From NCBI GenBank assembly GCA_964035575.1, contig OZ037839.1:1377220-1441219 (forward strand): 64,000 bases of DNA. Direction: 5' to 3'. The position numbers and the translations under genes are program-made. Positions 31,681 to 43,247 of this stretch are shown here, piece by piece. Under the pieces are notes generated by a model. That model had not been told where the DNA came from. It saw nothing but the letters and a program-made list of their open reading frames with translations, and ran no database searches. This DNA is from Rhynchopus sp. YZ270_cl-10 (lineage: Eukaryota; Euglenozoa; Diplonemea; Diplonemida; Diplonemidae). Each line of letters begins with the position of its first letter. Positions within the stretch are counted from its first letter, which is position 1.

Positions 31681-32164
31681 CTATCGCCGCCCAGGGAAAG
31701 GGACTCTCGAAAATTTTTTTTTGCCCTCTGTAGGGCTAATTTCGACGATTTGAGGCCATTAAAAGCAAAATTTGGCACTTTTGAGCATCTGTGGGGGTCT
31801 AAAACGCGGTTTTGCGTTACGCGATTTTTCATGGATTTTTTACGAAAGACAAGTCGATTTTGGACCAAAAATCGGGCGTGGTAGGTCATAAAATGACCCA
31901 AAAAAATCCAAAGAAAACCTCGCATTGACATGTTCGTGAAAAAACTTGACAAGTCAAAATTTCACCCCCTAAACTTTTAGAACCAGAGGTGCGCATCGGT
32001 CGAATCAGTGCAGACAAGGTATGGTTTCATCTCCCCCACAAAAAAATATAATTTTCACTAAACATAGGGGTTTTACACTACCTTTTGCATCCCTGTCTTT
32101 TTACATCCTCAAATTCAGGGGAGCCATTTTTCTTAAAGTCATCAATTAACTTCTTTTCCAAGCG

Positions 32165-33424
32165 ACCATAACTTAATCACACCCCACATTTACACTCATC
32201 ACAGGATCGTGAAATCTGGACTGTATCAACGATTGCGATGATAAGGTTCGGCGCGTCTCCGACATTCAACAACTCACGCGCGTGCACCCGTATCAATTCT
32301 ACGGATTGCGGACGAAATTCTGGGGGTGGAAGGGCCGGGTGGGTACCTTTTGTCAGTCACTGCTATAGCCATTAACCAGGGAGCATAGCTGGTGCAAGAA
32401 ATTCGACTTTGGAAACCTTCCGGAAAGTCTGTCCTCTGCTTGCGGAGGACGAGGCACAAGAAAATATTGCGTTCCCCCAGAAAACCAGTGCACATTTCAC
32501 ACTCCTTGTGGGTGGTCTTGTTGCCTTTTTTGTCACAGTAATTTTGGCCCAGGCATGCTCTTGAAGCATGACAATTTAGTGTGTATGGGGCAGGGTGTTG
32601 TTTTGTTCTGAATTCTCTTTGTTATAACATCTAAGTCAATCGCGGGTGGTGGTTTGTGTAGCGTGAGGCACTCTTTTTAACAAACTTCCTGCAGTTGCTA
32701 TGCACTGTTATTTCTTCGGATTTATCATCATACAGCGTAACATAGTGGATTAGCCTGGTCGACACAACCTTTGATAGATATGGGATAACCAACCCCCTTC
32801 GACCCCTCGTGGGTTCACTGAACAAGCCCTAGTGGTAGTTAAACGCGATTGACATTTACATTCCTAGAGATGAAAGAACAAGATAACACTTCTGTACCCG
32901 CGCATCAAAATTGTGGAAAACTTTGCACCCCAAACACCCTCAACAACGCCCGCCAAAAGGCGCCCCTTGTTGCTGGGACTTGGTTCTCATTGATACCTGC
33001 ACAGCAGGAATTCCTCTGAGTCCAACGCAGTTTGGCCTGTCTGCAGTGTTGCACCGAAGGTGTACGAAGACAGGGTCTGGTGGTAAATTTTGCGTAGTGT
33101 CGCATTCCCTCAGGGAAGTTTAAAAATTCTTGAGCTCGGTTTGTTGTGAAAGACATATTCCACCATGTATTGAGGAGGGTAAGACAGTGTTCGCAGTTTC
33201 TACTTGATAGCATTACAACATTTAACTTCTCCACGGGGGTCTTGGGCCGTTCATTCGGTTCTACCTTGACTACCGGAAGATATTCTTGAGGCCTTTTTGG
33301 TCTCTAGAATATCCGGTCTTCCCGAACGGAGGCACACTTTGTGTGTTACTACGACCTGGCAATTTCCAGCAGTAGGTTAAGTAATCTTTCTTGTAAATTG
33401 TTGGATCATTATCTCCTCAGTGCA
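32165..33424 (-). repeat. Shared core, copy 2 (in element B)
   Basis: The reverse complement matches 9033-10405. It ends at CTCCTCAGTGCATG, short of the first part present in elements A and C. The region holding CCCAGGTACCC in copies 1 and 3 is different here, and no CCAGGTAC satellite adjoins this copy. It is more divergent from the other two than they are from each other. A minus-relative region contains RRVSDIQQL, as in copy 1. Confidence 0.8.
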
Positions 33425-33489
33425 TGGTGGAAGACGTCTTTGACAACTAACTGAGCTCACGAATTTTTTCGTGTGTAACTTATGGGCCC

Positions 33490-33880
33490 ACATGATCATG
33501 TGTATATCATGTGAAATATCATGTGGTATATCATGTGAACCGGGAAGTCTATCATGTGCTACTTAGGTCACATGATAGGTCACATGATATACCACATGAT
33601 AGACCACATGATAGGTCACATGATATATTTCCCGGTTCACATGATAAACCACATGATAGGTCACATGATATGCCACATGATATACCACATGATATTTCAC
33701 ATGATATATTTTCCGGTTCACATGATATACCACATGATAGGTCACATGATATACCACATGATATACCACATGATATTTCACATGATATATTATATCATGT
33801 CACATGATAAAATATATCATGTCACATGATATAATTATATCATGTGAAATATCATGTGATTATATCATGTGACCCCTATC
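33490..33880. repeat. ATCATGTGA palindromic array, right arm of element B
   Basis: It mirrors 31195-31680, with blocks such as CACATGATAGGTCACATGAT and the same CCCGGTTCACATGAT spacer. Confidence 0.9.
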
Positions 33881-34098
33881 ATCCAGCGTGGTGCTCTTTT
33901 CTCTTCCTCCCCCTCCCCCTTCCTCCCCTCTTTTACAACACACAGGAAAACAAAAAGGCGATCCCTCTCCCCTCTACCCCTTTATCTTTTCATTTGTTCA
34001 ACGCATCTAATTAAATAAAGATACTCAAAGACAAAGTGGCTGCCCCTTCAGCGCTGAGCGAGGAATGCCTCGAGCGACTGATTGAAAATGTCGGGGCC

Positions 34099-34902
34099 AT
34101 GTGTTTTGGAGACCAGGAGTCTGCCGAGCCGTCGCCCCCGAGGGAGGAGGATCAGGGGGATGCGGGGACAACCTATGTGGCGGCGCCTGCAGCGCATCCA
34201 CCACCAATGAGTCAGGAGATCCTCGATTTTCATAAACAAGTATGGCGACGGGGGTCTGAGATGCAATCAATCGAGGTCACCACAGCACAGCCCTCCTTCG
34301 ACGATATCCCTCCCTTCCCCGAAGCCTATACAGAGCTGGAAGAAAGCCCTACAGCTACGACACCTCACGCAGCTACACCACCAACCATTCCCCTCGTTGC
34401 GTCCACACTTTGTTCTCAAGGTGACGGTGAGTCGCGGGAAGTAAAATGCAAAGGGAACAAAACATTTATAATTCACTCCCGTCCACCATGTACGCATAAC
34501 ATGTGGTCACTGCAGAGGTGGTTAAATGATCATATGTGTGTGAGGTTGAAGTGCTTTGCTTGTAAGGCGAAGTGGCATACGCAGTTGACAGCTCATTCGA
34601 AGTGTTCAGAGTTTTATTCTGGGAAGTGCAAAGGGGAGTGTGGAAACCCTCACATCTATGCGAGAGGCATCCGCCCCGAACAGATTGAGATAGACGTCGA
34701 TGGCAATGTCGCGAGCTACCAGGTTGCCTCTCTCAGGAAGCAAAAAAAAGCCAAAGGGCGGGCCTCCTCGCTTCCACAGGATGGAATAGCTGCAGGGGGA
34801 GGGGGAGGGGGAGGAGGGGGAGGGGGAGCAGGCACAACAGGGTTCACCCCGCGGACACCCATAGGGGGAGGGGAGTCACATCCACCTCACGCTACGCCGT
34901 AG
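34099..34902 (+). CDS. Cys-rich (zinc-binding-like) hypothetical protein
   Basis: 267 residues from the ATG at 34099. The frame is open back to 34015 without another ATG, so a 5' exon joined near AATAAAG is possible. A Cys/His cluster at about 128-190 reads CTHNMW, LKCFACKAKWHT, HSKCSEFYSG and KCKGECGNPHIY, consistent with a metal-binding domain of the CxxC type; I cannot name the family. The N-terminal part is acidic and Pro-rich. The C-terminus has a basic KQKKAKGR segment and a run of 12 Gly. No signal peptide. It starts about 200 bp after element B, so that insertion lies in its upstream region. Confidence 0.6.
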   Translation: MCFGDQESAEPSPPREEDQGDAGTTYVAAPAAHPPPMSQEILDFHKQVWRRGSEMQSIEVTTAQPSFDDIPPFPEAYTELEESPTATTPHAATPPTIPLVASTLCSQGDGESREVKCKGNKTFIIHSRPPCTHNMWSLQRWLNDHMCVRLKCFACKAKWHTQLTAHSKCSEFYSGKCKGECGNPHIYARGIRPEQIEIDVDGNVASYQVASLRKQKKAKGRASSLPQDGIAAGGGGGGGGGGGAGTTGFTPRTPIGGGESHPPHATP

Positions 34903-36440
34903 GGAGGAAATGTAAGGGGGATGGGGAGGGGGAGGTGAGGTGTGTGGATAGGGTTTTGTTGCTGATGTGCAAAAAATGTTTGAGAAAAAAATGGGGTGGT
35001 ATGGGAGGAGGAGGAGAGAGGGGTTGGAGGAAGGGGAAAAAATGGGGAGGGGAGGGGAGGGGAGGGGAGGGGGGAAGTGGAGCTTGCTCAAAGAGGCGAC
35101 TCTGCACTATTCCAAAAAAAAAGGACAGTGGAGATTGCACAACTGTGGCAACACAACCGAGGCAACCTACCCTACGCCAACAATTTATCAAAAAAAAAGT
35201 ACAAATAAGAGAGTCGAGTCCACTTTGATCAATTTGGCGATGACACAACAACAAATTAAAAATAAAAATAACAAAAAGGCCCCCCGTAGCCAAAAACGGA
35301 AATGGAGGGGGGAGGAGGAGGGAAAGTGAGTGTACTGTAGTGCTCTAAATAACTTGGTGTCCGAATAACTTTGGTGGATTGTGAGGGATTGAGGTTATTT
35401 TTTTTTTTTTTTAATTTTTTTGAGGTGCCCCGTCACGAGAGGGCTTTGTATTTACGTCAACAATTTTTTTAACCAAAAGAAAACCGACGCAGGAGCTTTT
35501 CTTGGAACTGTTTTATTCTCCTCACCCCAACAACAACATCACATTCAGAAAAACACTGTTTTTTCGTTTTTATTCGCTTTCTTTTCTTCTTCCTCACACT
35601 TTGTTACTGTGAAGAAAAATTTTTTCGTTTGAGTGCCTCACAAAACCTAAAAATTACTTATTTGCTTTTATCTATTGTCTTCACGCTTTATCGTTGTTGT
35701 TGGGGTGGGAAATAAAATTTGTTCTGGGTTGAGGGTGGGGGGATAGTTTGTGTTTTAAATGCAACTGTGCAGGTGAAAGTGGAAAAGGTGGTACATGCAT
35801 GTGAGCAGTGCGTTTGAGCGCAGGTGGTATTTATGGCATGTGTACTTAGAACTTTTCTTCTCGAAGGCGTCGTTTGAAATTGATTGTAATGGGGTGGGTG
35901 GGGGGGGCGAGGAGCGAGCTAGGGGAAAGCCGTTTTTTTTTTTGTTTGGTGCCTGTGCCCATAGTTAACAGGTCGCCGTGTACAGTGCTTTTTCACATCC
36001 TAATTGACGTTATCTTGGTGTTTTGTGTAATTTGTACATGGCGGCTGGTATTTTAAAAACCGGGTGTGGGTTTTCTTACGTCCATACAACAACAACACGG
36101 GGTACATCATCTCCCAGGAATGGGCTTGTACCCGTGGGCAATTCAAGTAGTACAAACAGCATTCCTATCTCCCCAATTTTTTTTTCTGCGTTTTTACCCT
36201 CCGATGTGGGTTAACGCGCAATTCCTTTTTGACTTCACGTCTACGGTATCACTATTCAAAAATAAACAGAGCACAAAGCACTTTCAAAACAAAAAAATAG
36301 TGGAGTTTATCCTCGGGTGTCTACACTAATACAACAAAGTTTTCAAAAAAAAAAAAGGAAAGAAAGAAGGCAAAAAAAAAAAACCACAAAGCAACCACAT
36401 CATAACACACTCATCTTTTCCCCGTCGAAAGGTATCCCCT
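34903..36440. other. Intergenic with several dispersed repeats
   Basis: 35036-35075 is a GGGGA purine tract. 35123-35200 is a long-form A-tailed repeat. 35470-35735 is related, inverted, to the interior of element K. 36240-36350 joins an ACAGAGCACAAAGCACTTTC segment to an A-tailed repeat. No gene is supported. Confidence 0.5.
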
Positions 36441-36446
36441 TTCGTT

Positions 36447-36851
36447 TCATCCCCCCCTATCCCCCCTATCCCCCTATCCCCCCCCCTATCCCCCCCTATC
36501 CCCCCTATCCCCCCTATCCCCCCTATCCCCCCTATCCCCCTATCCCCCCCTATCCCCCCTATCCCCCCTATCCCCCCTATCCCCCCTATCCCCCTATCCC
36601 CCCTATCCCCCCTATCCCCCCTATCCCCCTATCCCCCCCTATCCCCCCTATCCCCCCTATCCCCCCTATCCCCCCTATCCCCCCTATCCCCCCTATCCCC
36701 CCTATCCCCCCTATCCCCCCTATCCCCCCTATCCCCCCTATCCCCCCTATCCCCCTATCCCCCCCTATCCCCCCCTATCCCCCCTATCCCCCCTATCCCC
36801 CTATCCCCCCCTATCCCCCCTATCCCCCCTATCCCCCCTATCCCCCCTATC
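36447..36851. repeat. 9-bp satellite (TATCCCCCC)n, first array
   Basis: About 46 units, mostly TATCCCCCC with TATCCCCC variants. It is open in all plus frames (Ile/Tyr-Pro-Pro peptides), so it is not evidence of a gene. Confidence 0.95.
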
Positions 36852-36929
36852 AACCACCCTGGTGGAGTGGCTTTTGCCACGATTGGGGAGATCTAATGGA
36901 TATAGACTGACTATCTTTTATGTTGACTT

Positions 36930-37242
36930 TTGTTCTTGCTCTATTTGGGCAGAATAGCTATCATTTCCTCGGAACTCTTCGAGTTCCGGTTGGCCGGGAA
37001 CGCAGCTGTGCCGATTAACCCCACCTTTAACACAATTCAACCACCATCTTCATCAGGATTTCTTTGTTTTTGTTGCGGTGTGTTTTCTGCCTTGCGTCCC
37101 CCTCATCGTTTTCGTTTACAGCATATTATCCAAAGACCTCCTCTCCATCCCCCCTTTCTTTTGCCTTTATCATCAGTTCTGGAACCGGTTCGTCGGTCTC
37201 CTCTATTCCTCACTTTTATTGGCTGTCTATATCCTATACTAG
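36930..37242 (+). other. Spacer between satellites with weak exon-like frame
   Basis: After an acceptor-like GGGCAG at about 36950, a frame reads ISSELFEFRLAGNAAVPINP, which is protein-like, but it fades into the C/T-rich sequence before the second satellite. No start, donor or family was found. Confidence 0.2.
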
Positions 37243-37482
37243 ATCTCCTATCCCCCCTATCCCCCCTATCCCCCCTATCCCCCCTATCCCCCCTATCCCC
37301 CCTATCCCCCCTATCCCCCCTATCCCCCCTATCCCCCCTATCCCCCCTATCCCCCCTATCCCCCCTATCCCCCCTATCCCCCCTATCCCCCCTATCCCCC
37401 CTATCCCCCCTATCCCCCCTATCCCCCCTATCCCCCCTATCCCCCCTATCCCCCCTATCCCCCCTATCCCCCCTATCCCCAT
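37243..37482. repeat. 9-bp satellite (TATCCCCCC)n, second array
   Basis: About 26 very regular TATCCCCCC units, more homogeneous than the first array. Confidence 0.95.
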
Positions 37483-37491
37483 TATTTAGAA

Positions 37492-37625
37492 AGAGGATAA
37501 GTCGTAATCTCATACAAAGTAACGCGCCCTTCCTCTCCAACCCCACGTCTACAAAACTATCAAGCACAATTAAACAGAGCACAAAGCACTTTCAAAACAT
37601 ACAAAAAACATTTTCAAACCCCCCT
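37492..37625 (+). repeat. 135-bp segment duplicated at 53218-53360
   Basis: The blocks GGATAAGTCGTAATCTCATA, AAAGTAACGCGCCCTTCC and TTAAACAGAGCACAAAGCAC are nearly identical at the two sites, followed by an A-rich tail and ATTTTCAAAC. Confidence 0.85.
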
Positions 37626-37751
37626 CCATTATTTCCTTTTGTCTTTTACTCCCCAAATATTTCATCAACAAAGAGAACATAGTGTGATCGGAACCCAAAA
37701 AATCTCCCCGTACTTTTCCCGTCTGGTTCCGACCACATCAGAATATAGATT

Positions 37752-38693
37752 GTATATCATCCAAAATCTGCCCAGCCGTATAGAAAAGCCCGATTTTGGT
37801 CTGGTTTTTAAGTGATCCATTTTTCGTTAAAAAAATTGTCCGACCCCGGAATTTTTTCAGATTGCCCCGGAAATTCATATAAGCGCGTTTTCGGAGGGAA
37901 AAATTGCACCCTCGGTGTCGCAAACGCTTGCGGGCGTGCCCGCAATCATCCTCGGAATTATTAGCCCAATTTTTTTTTTCGATTTTTATTTATTTTGAAA
38001 GATCGGGTGTAAAATCGTTCAATTCCGGGGTCGGACAATTTTTTTTATGCACCTGTGGTTTTCTGAAGAAAAATCGTGAGGGGGGTGGTTTTCAGTAGGT
38101 TCCTTAAGGTTTTCCCTTACCACACCCATTTCCTTAAGGATTTCCCTTGTAAACCGGGGTTTTCCTTCTAATGACCAAGATGTTTCACCATGAAGTAACT
38201 TCAAGAAAGTTTTCGATTTTTTTTTCTTTGGAATGAGGGTTCACAATATCATTCAAATAACGCCGGTTTCGTCTCGCAGAAAAATTTTTGCTGTCACTAG
38301 TATTTGTGCGGGAAGTTGGCCCGTTTTGCTAAGGAATTTGCCTGTATTAGTACCTAATAGCCATGGTCTGGTTTTTATGTAACTTCAACTCCACTAAAGT
38401 TTTCGATTTTTTTTTTTATTTTATTGGGCGGAGTCCGGAAATGCATATAGGCTAAATTTTTTGGGCGTTTGTTGACACTTTATTTCTTGAGTAACCGATA
38501 AGAAAACGAGAAAAAACCGACACGGCCATTTCAGAAAAAAGATTTTTTTTATTTTTTTGAGATTTTTATTTCTTTTGAAAGCGCGGTTTCGAAACGTTCA
38601 ATTCCGATGTCGGACGATAAAAAATATGCATCTCACATTTCTGAGTGAAAAATATGAAAAAGTATACGGCTAGCGAGATTTTGGATGATATAC
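37752..38693. mobile_element. Inverted-repeat element H (942 bp)
   Basis: The ends GTATATCATCCAAAATCT and AGATTTTGGATGATATAC are exact complements, followed by GCCGTATA/TATACGGC. A second inverted pair inside (AATTGTCCGACCCCGGAATT near 37840 and its complement near 38030; a variant near 38600) suggests partial duplication. No target duplication seen. Confidence 0.65.
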
Positions 38694-39786
38694 CCACTAA
38701 AAAATGATTGCCCTTACACCCGAGGGTTCCCTGCAACAATGGGGGCGAATGGGAAATTCCCTTTGAGCGAATAAACCCCCAATTTTTTATTGCAGGCCTT
38801 GAGGGAAAGAGGCTGTAAAAAGAAGAAAAAAAAACCCCCCCGTACGCCCAATATTTTTTTTCTTCTTCTCTTTTGCCGTACGTCATACTTTGCTGTTGTT
38901 TTTAGCTCCGCGTACAGTTACCCAGTCAAAAAGCAAAAAAAAAAAAAAAAATTTGGATGCGGAACCACAACGCTTCATGTTGGGCTTTTCATCCAGGGGG
39001 TGGGCTGGCATCGTGGGTTACCCAGTTGCAAGGTGTGTGCCTGCATCAATGACGTTTCTCTCTATTTTTGTGTCCGTTGAGTACGCTCACGGAGGTGTCT
39101 TGCTGAAGGACTATTTTTCTTTTTCTTTTTTCTTTTCTTTTTTTTTTAAATCTTAACTGCGCTCCTGTGAAGAAAAACCACGGCTGCTATCTAGTGATAT
39201 AGTAGTCTATAGTTAAACAAAAGTTTTGTCTTAATCAGTATGCACGCGCAGAGGGGGCGCTACATGGTGTTTCTTTTTTTTTTTTTTTTGTTGATCCCTA
39301 TACCTATGCTTGGTGCTCCTGAAATAAAAATACCAAGTGCGCAACAACTACGCACAAAGTGCGCAGCAAGTACGCAAAATGGGGTTTTCAGGAGTACCTA
39401 TGCTATCAATTTATTTGACTGCATATGTCGAAGTACGGTATGCATCTTCCAAGCTTTCTTTCTGTTCAGAGTGGCGCTGGTGGACAAAACTCCATCTTTC
39501 GATTGAAAAGAATATCTTAATCATTTTCAGAGTGGTGGTGATGTGGTGCTGCTACCTCTGCGAAGGCGAGCGACAACCGCCCTCAGTTCTAGTGTAACGC
39601 GTATTTTCCCCCACTCAAGGTGGCTGATCCTGAGATGCTAGTGGCTTAGGTTCCTTTGATATAAAAATAAAAATGTGGTGGCCGTCACGGAGAGTGTCAT
39701 ACTGGGAGAATTCCTGGGCCACTTTTCCGTGCCAGCCACTGATATTTTGTATCTACTTTCTCAACCCTTAATGGAATATCTCTTTA
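38694..39786. other. Intergenic with short repeats
   Basis: 39165-39215 belongs to the CTGTGAAGAAAA..GCTATCT family. 39312-39398 has inverted GGTGCTCCTGAAA/TTTTCAGGAGTACC arms. 39611-39655 resembles the TTAGGTTC hairpin family. No gene is seen. Confidence 0.4.
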
Positions 39787-40724
39787 GGGTAGATAAACAA
39801 ATTTATTTGTTTCTTGTCCACCGTACGTACAGAATCTCGAGATTCCCAGAAAAAAATGTTTGTTTTTAAAAATGTTTATTGTGACCTGAGCGGTACTTTA
39901 GAGTGTTTTTAGACACACTTGTGACCCCACCGAGGAAAGCAATCGGCTCGCGCAATCAAAAGAAAGCAGAGAAAAGGGAAAAAATAAAAAGGAAAAAAGT
40001 TGGGTACCGTGCGCCTGCGGCGCTACCTGTTCCTAGTCAACAACACAATTTCATCTGAAGTTGGGTTTGCAGACCTGAAAATGACCCTTGCTTACGAGTA
40101 TGGGTTCATACTTTGTGAAAATTTAAGTCACTAAAATTTTGCCCATTTTTCCGTATATCCCCCACCACAGCCCGGGATTGGCTCGGAAATGCCACAAAAC
40201 ACTGTTATTTCCACCCCTTGATGCACAACTGTTTGAGGTGTGTTTTTTTTTGGTCCCGAAACACGATTTTTCAGACTTTCCAAAAGTGGGCACGAAGCCT
40301 GCTCCGTAACATTCAGGGCTAAGTGTGAGCTTCCTTCTTGTCAGTGAAGGGATGACCTTCGGGACTTAGCGAGGCCAGAAACATCCTCGGAAATGCTGAG
40401 CTGAGCGTGCAGAAGATCTGCCACGGAAGCATGCAAGGCGCTATCCGCGCAAAATGTGGAAGCGTTCTGGGAGCAGTGGCGAACCGCTAAACGTACAAGA
40501 ACATTATAAAAAACTGAGAACTAACATCGCCGTATCCCCCCCAATGACACCTACCATCAACGAGGCATGTGAAATCAATGTAGTTGTCTCCCTTCTGCTT
40601 GCCCCGCTCCCATGGTAGCGATTTTTTTCCAACATTTTTTTCCCAACTAATATTTTTTTCCGTACGTACGTACAGAATTTCAAAACGTCTCGGACAAGAA
40701 ACAAATAAATTTATTTATCTACCC
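39787..40724. mobile_element. Element I, Harbinger-like, related to element F
   Basis: The termini are GGGTAGATAAACAAATTTAT and its complement, with TTTCTTGTCC inward. TTA flanks both ends (39784-39786, 40725-40727). It shares about 140 bp (39893-40040) and about 120 bp (40075-40195) with element F. A 60-residue minus-strand frame between about 40330 and 40505 (..LHASVADLLHAQLSISEDVS..) looks like captured coding sequence. Confidence 0.7.
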
Positions 40725-40727
40725 TTA

Positions 40728-42079
40728 CACAAAAAAGACAGCTAAATAATTCACACTTTAATTATTTCCCCCACTTTTTTTTTTTTGTATTTTTTTTTGT
40801 TGATTCATTGAATGTTGAAATACGTTTTTTTCCCCTTTTTTTCTTTTATACGATGCTGTGTGTTTCGTCGGGTTGCCGAACACGGGGAATACTGCGAGAA
40901 AGACCCGCTGTCTGCATCAAAGAAAGAATCCCAAAGGCATTCTGATAACGTTATCCCCCCCAATAAAGGGGCAGGGGCCGAAACTACTTTTATTTTGTTA
41001 CTGGTGTGATTCAGGGGGTACGGAGAACCCACGGACAACCCACGGAAAAACCACGGGGGAACCACGGAGAACTGTTTCAGGCTATATTAAGATTTGCGGA
41101 GCACCTTCGGGAGAACCACGGGGGAACCACGGAGAATCCGTTTGGGTGATCACACCAGTTACCTTTTTTTTATTTTCCAGCGCTTTTTTTGGTGACATAG
41201 TGCCTGATTGATATCAGACTTGGATTTTCTACTTTATTTTCAAAATCTTAACGTACACTCTCTGTTGATTCTAAAACGGCGGAGGGTAAAAAAGCGCGAA
41301 AGGTAAATTGGGGAAGAGGTTGAAAAGTTGGAACGCTTCCTCACCCCCAGATCACGCATTTTCAAAATAAATACCCCCAATAAAACTGCCCTTAAAAGGT
41401 TGAGGGTGAACTGTGTCTGCACCTTACGCAAAGGCTTCGGCCAACTTTGAGTACAAGACTACCGTAGTGGGCCTCTGTCATCTGCACTGATTGTGAAGAC
41501 CGTCTGTGTGGCAGCTCATCAAGGATGAAAGTGGAGATTGCACCAACTGTGGCAACACAACCGAGGCAACCTACACTACTCCAACAATTTATCAAAAAAA
41601 GAAGAGTGTGCAGACCAGATAGAGGATTCACTTTCAAGTAGCTATTACTCTGATTCCCTCCCCTTCCTTAATCTAGAGCACTGTGGTCCTCAAAGCACTT
41701 TCAAAACAAACAAAAATAGTGGAGCACACTCTACTAATACAACCAAGTTTTCAAAAAAAAAAACATTTTCAAACCCCCCCTTCCTTAATCAGGAACAGGA
41801 CGGCTTGTCAGCCCTGGATTTTCCACAGCTTTATTATTATTTTTTTTCAAAATCCCCAAAACCAGTTTTCACGGTTTTCAAAACCGGTAAACCGGCATAT
41901 TAAACTCCCTTGATTTTGTGCGAAGCTTTCTGTAAACAAACACGCCCCTTTTTTGTTATTTAATTTCTTTGTTCAAGGTCACTCAGCGAGATCTTAGGAT
42001 GACAACTCCTGTGTGTTCCCCTCTTCTTTTTGAACCGATTCTTTTTTGTTTTTTTTAAGGATTCCATTTTTTTCCTTTT
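40728..42079. other. Intergenic with short repeats
   Basis: 41010-41145 has repeated CCACGG(A/G)GAACC words. 41427-41480 is a GCTTCGGCC family copy, 41530-41605 a long-form and 41690-41765 a short-form A-tailed repeat. 41979-42003 is weakly like the hairpin family. No gene is supported. Confidence 0.45.
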
Positions 42080-42110
42080 AGATGTGTGCACGAGAGGCAC
42101 ATTCATCTTT
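42080..42110 (+). repeat. Covarying hairpin family, stem type 2
   Basis: AGATGTGTGCACGAGAGGCA then CATTCATCT. Stem AGATG.TGTGC pairs with GCACA.CATCT around loop ACGAGAG. Related copies: 46532-46562 and 63257-63281. Confidence 0.6.
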
Positions 42111-42561
42111 GCAAGTTTCTTTTCTTTGTGTTTATCTGGTATTCTCCACCCTGAGGAAAAGGCCTCTGTTTCGAGGCCGCTGAGTTTGCTGCATTTCCAG
42201 CATTGCTCGAGGGGAGGAATCCAATTTTTTTTTGTTGTTTTATATTATTTCCACCACCACTTTGTTTAATAATTTGAGGGTGTAAAAACAGAGGAAACTA
42301 ACCATTTTTTTTTTTTTTTGTGTTATCAAGCATTGACGAATAGAAATGGAAAACGACGGATGGTGCGTGCCCGCTTTAGGGTATTGTTTTTCCACTAACA
42401 TCACTCACATTCATCAGTGAAAAACACAAACCTTTTGCGGTGCGATAAACGAAAAAGTGTTTTCTTTATGTCATTTAACTGTCATATCCTGAAGTCGTTT
42501 TCTATTTTTGTGACCATCTTTTTTTTTTAATCCCTCTCTTTATTTTTGTGATGCCATTTTT

Positions 42562-42592
<31 letters not shown>

Positions 42593-43211
42593 CGGTTTTT
42601 GATTCTCAGAACCGCAGTAGTCCCCGAAAACATACCAACTACAAACCACCTAGAGGAACCACAAAAACGGCAGCATCACCCAAGTTTTGATACAGAAAAC
42701 ACTCAGATGATGCCTGAAATGAAATATTCAAAATATTCAAAAAAAAAAAAAAAAAAAAAAGGACACAACTTGCACCTGGGGGGCGTTTTATCAGGACCAG
42801 CATTCCACCTTGTGAAAAGTTGACTTATTTTAGGGTTGGATGTGCAGTTCTGGGTCCCGACCTGCTTCTGAGGGTGGTTTCAGCACAAAAAATTGAGCAA
42901 AAAGGTGAAATCATATCGGAAAAATGGTATTTTTGTTCGGGGCTGCGACCCTCCCTTACCCCCAAGCAAACCCCAAGCGTGCCCAGCGTCCGCTGATGTA
43001 CGATGCGGCGTTTCGCACTCTTCAACTTTTCTTTCGTTCATTCTTTCTTCTCTCTCCACCCATAGCCCATCACCCCACCCCATCCCAAATGTCTGATTTC
43101 TGATGCCAAATGGCTTCGCGAGGGGATCACCCCTCCTGTTCATCTGCTCTTCGGGAAGGAAGTACGTAAGGACGCAGACAAAAGAAGGCCCTTTTTTTTT
43201 TTTTTTGATTT
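42111..43211. other. Intergenic, nothing firm
   Basis: T-runs (42560-42592), an A-run (42740-42760) and unique sequence without a convincing frame. Confidence 0.35.
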
Positions 43212-43247
43212 AAGGTGACTAAGCACAAGAGGCTTAGGTACGTCTTT
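43212..43247 (+). repeat. Covarying hairpin family, stem type 1
   Basis: AAGGTGACTAAGCACAAGAG then GCTTAGGTACGTCTT. CTAAGC pairs with GCTTAG around ACAAGAG. The closest copy is 60182-60216. A T-rich tract follows. Confidence 0.6.

Larger units (their letters stand above)
31165..33893. mobile_element. Inverted-repeat element B (2.73 kb)
   Basis: The ends are CACCACGCTGGATGATAGGG and its exact complement. CTCT flanks both sides (31161-31164, 33894-33897), a possible 4-bp duplication in a CT-rich site. Just inside each end is a palindrome-rich array of TATCATGTGA/TCACATGATA (31195-31680; 33490-33880). The interior holds a segment (31830-31965) related to 13230-13320 in element A and the shared core on the minus strand. 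No transposase. Confidence 0.8.

Noticed and set aside
36317-37682. Proline-rich frames (IPPIPP, SPLSPL) and Gly/Asp mirror frames
   Set aside because: Translation of (TATCCCCCC)n. The non-repeat ends lack gene signals.
40300-40500. Structured non-coding RNA gene inside element I
   Set aside because: The region is G/C-rich and stands out, but a 60-codon minus-strand frame with normal protein composition explains it more simply. No known RNA motif is seen.
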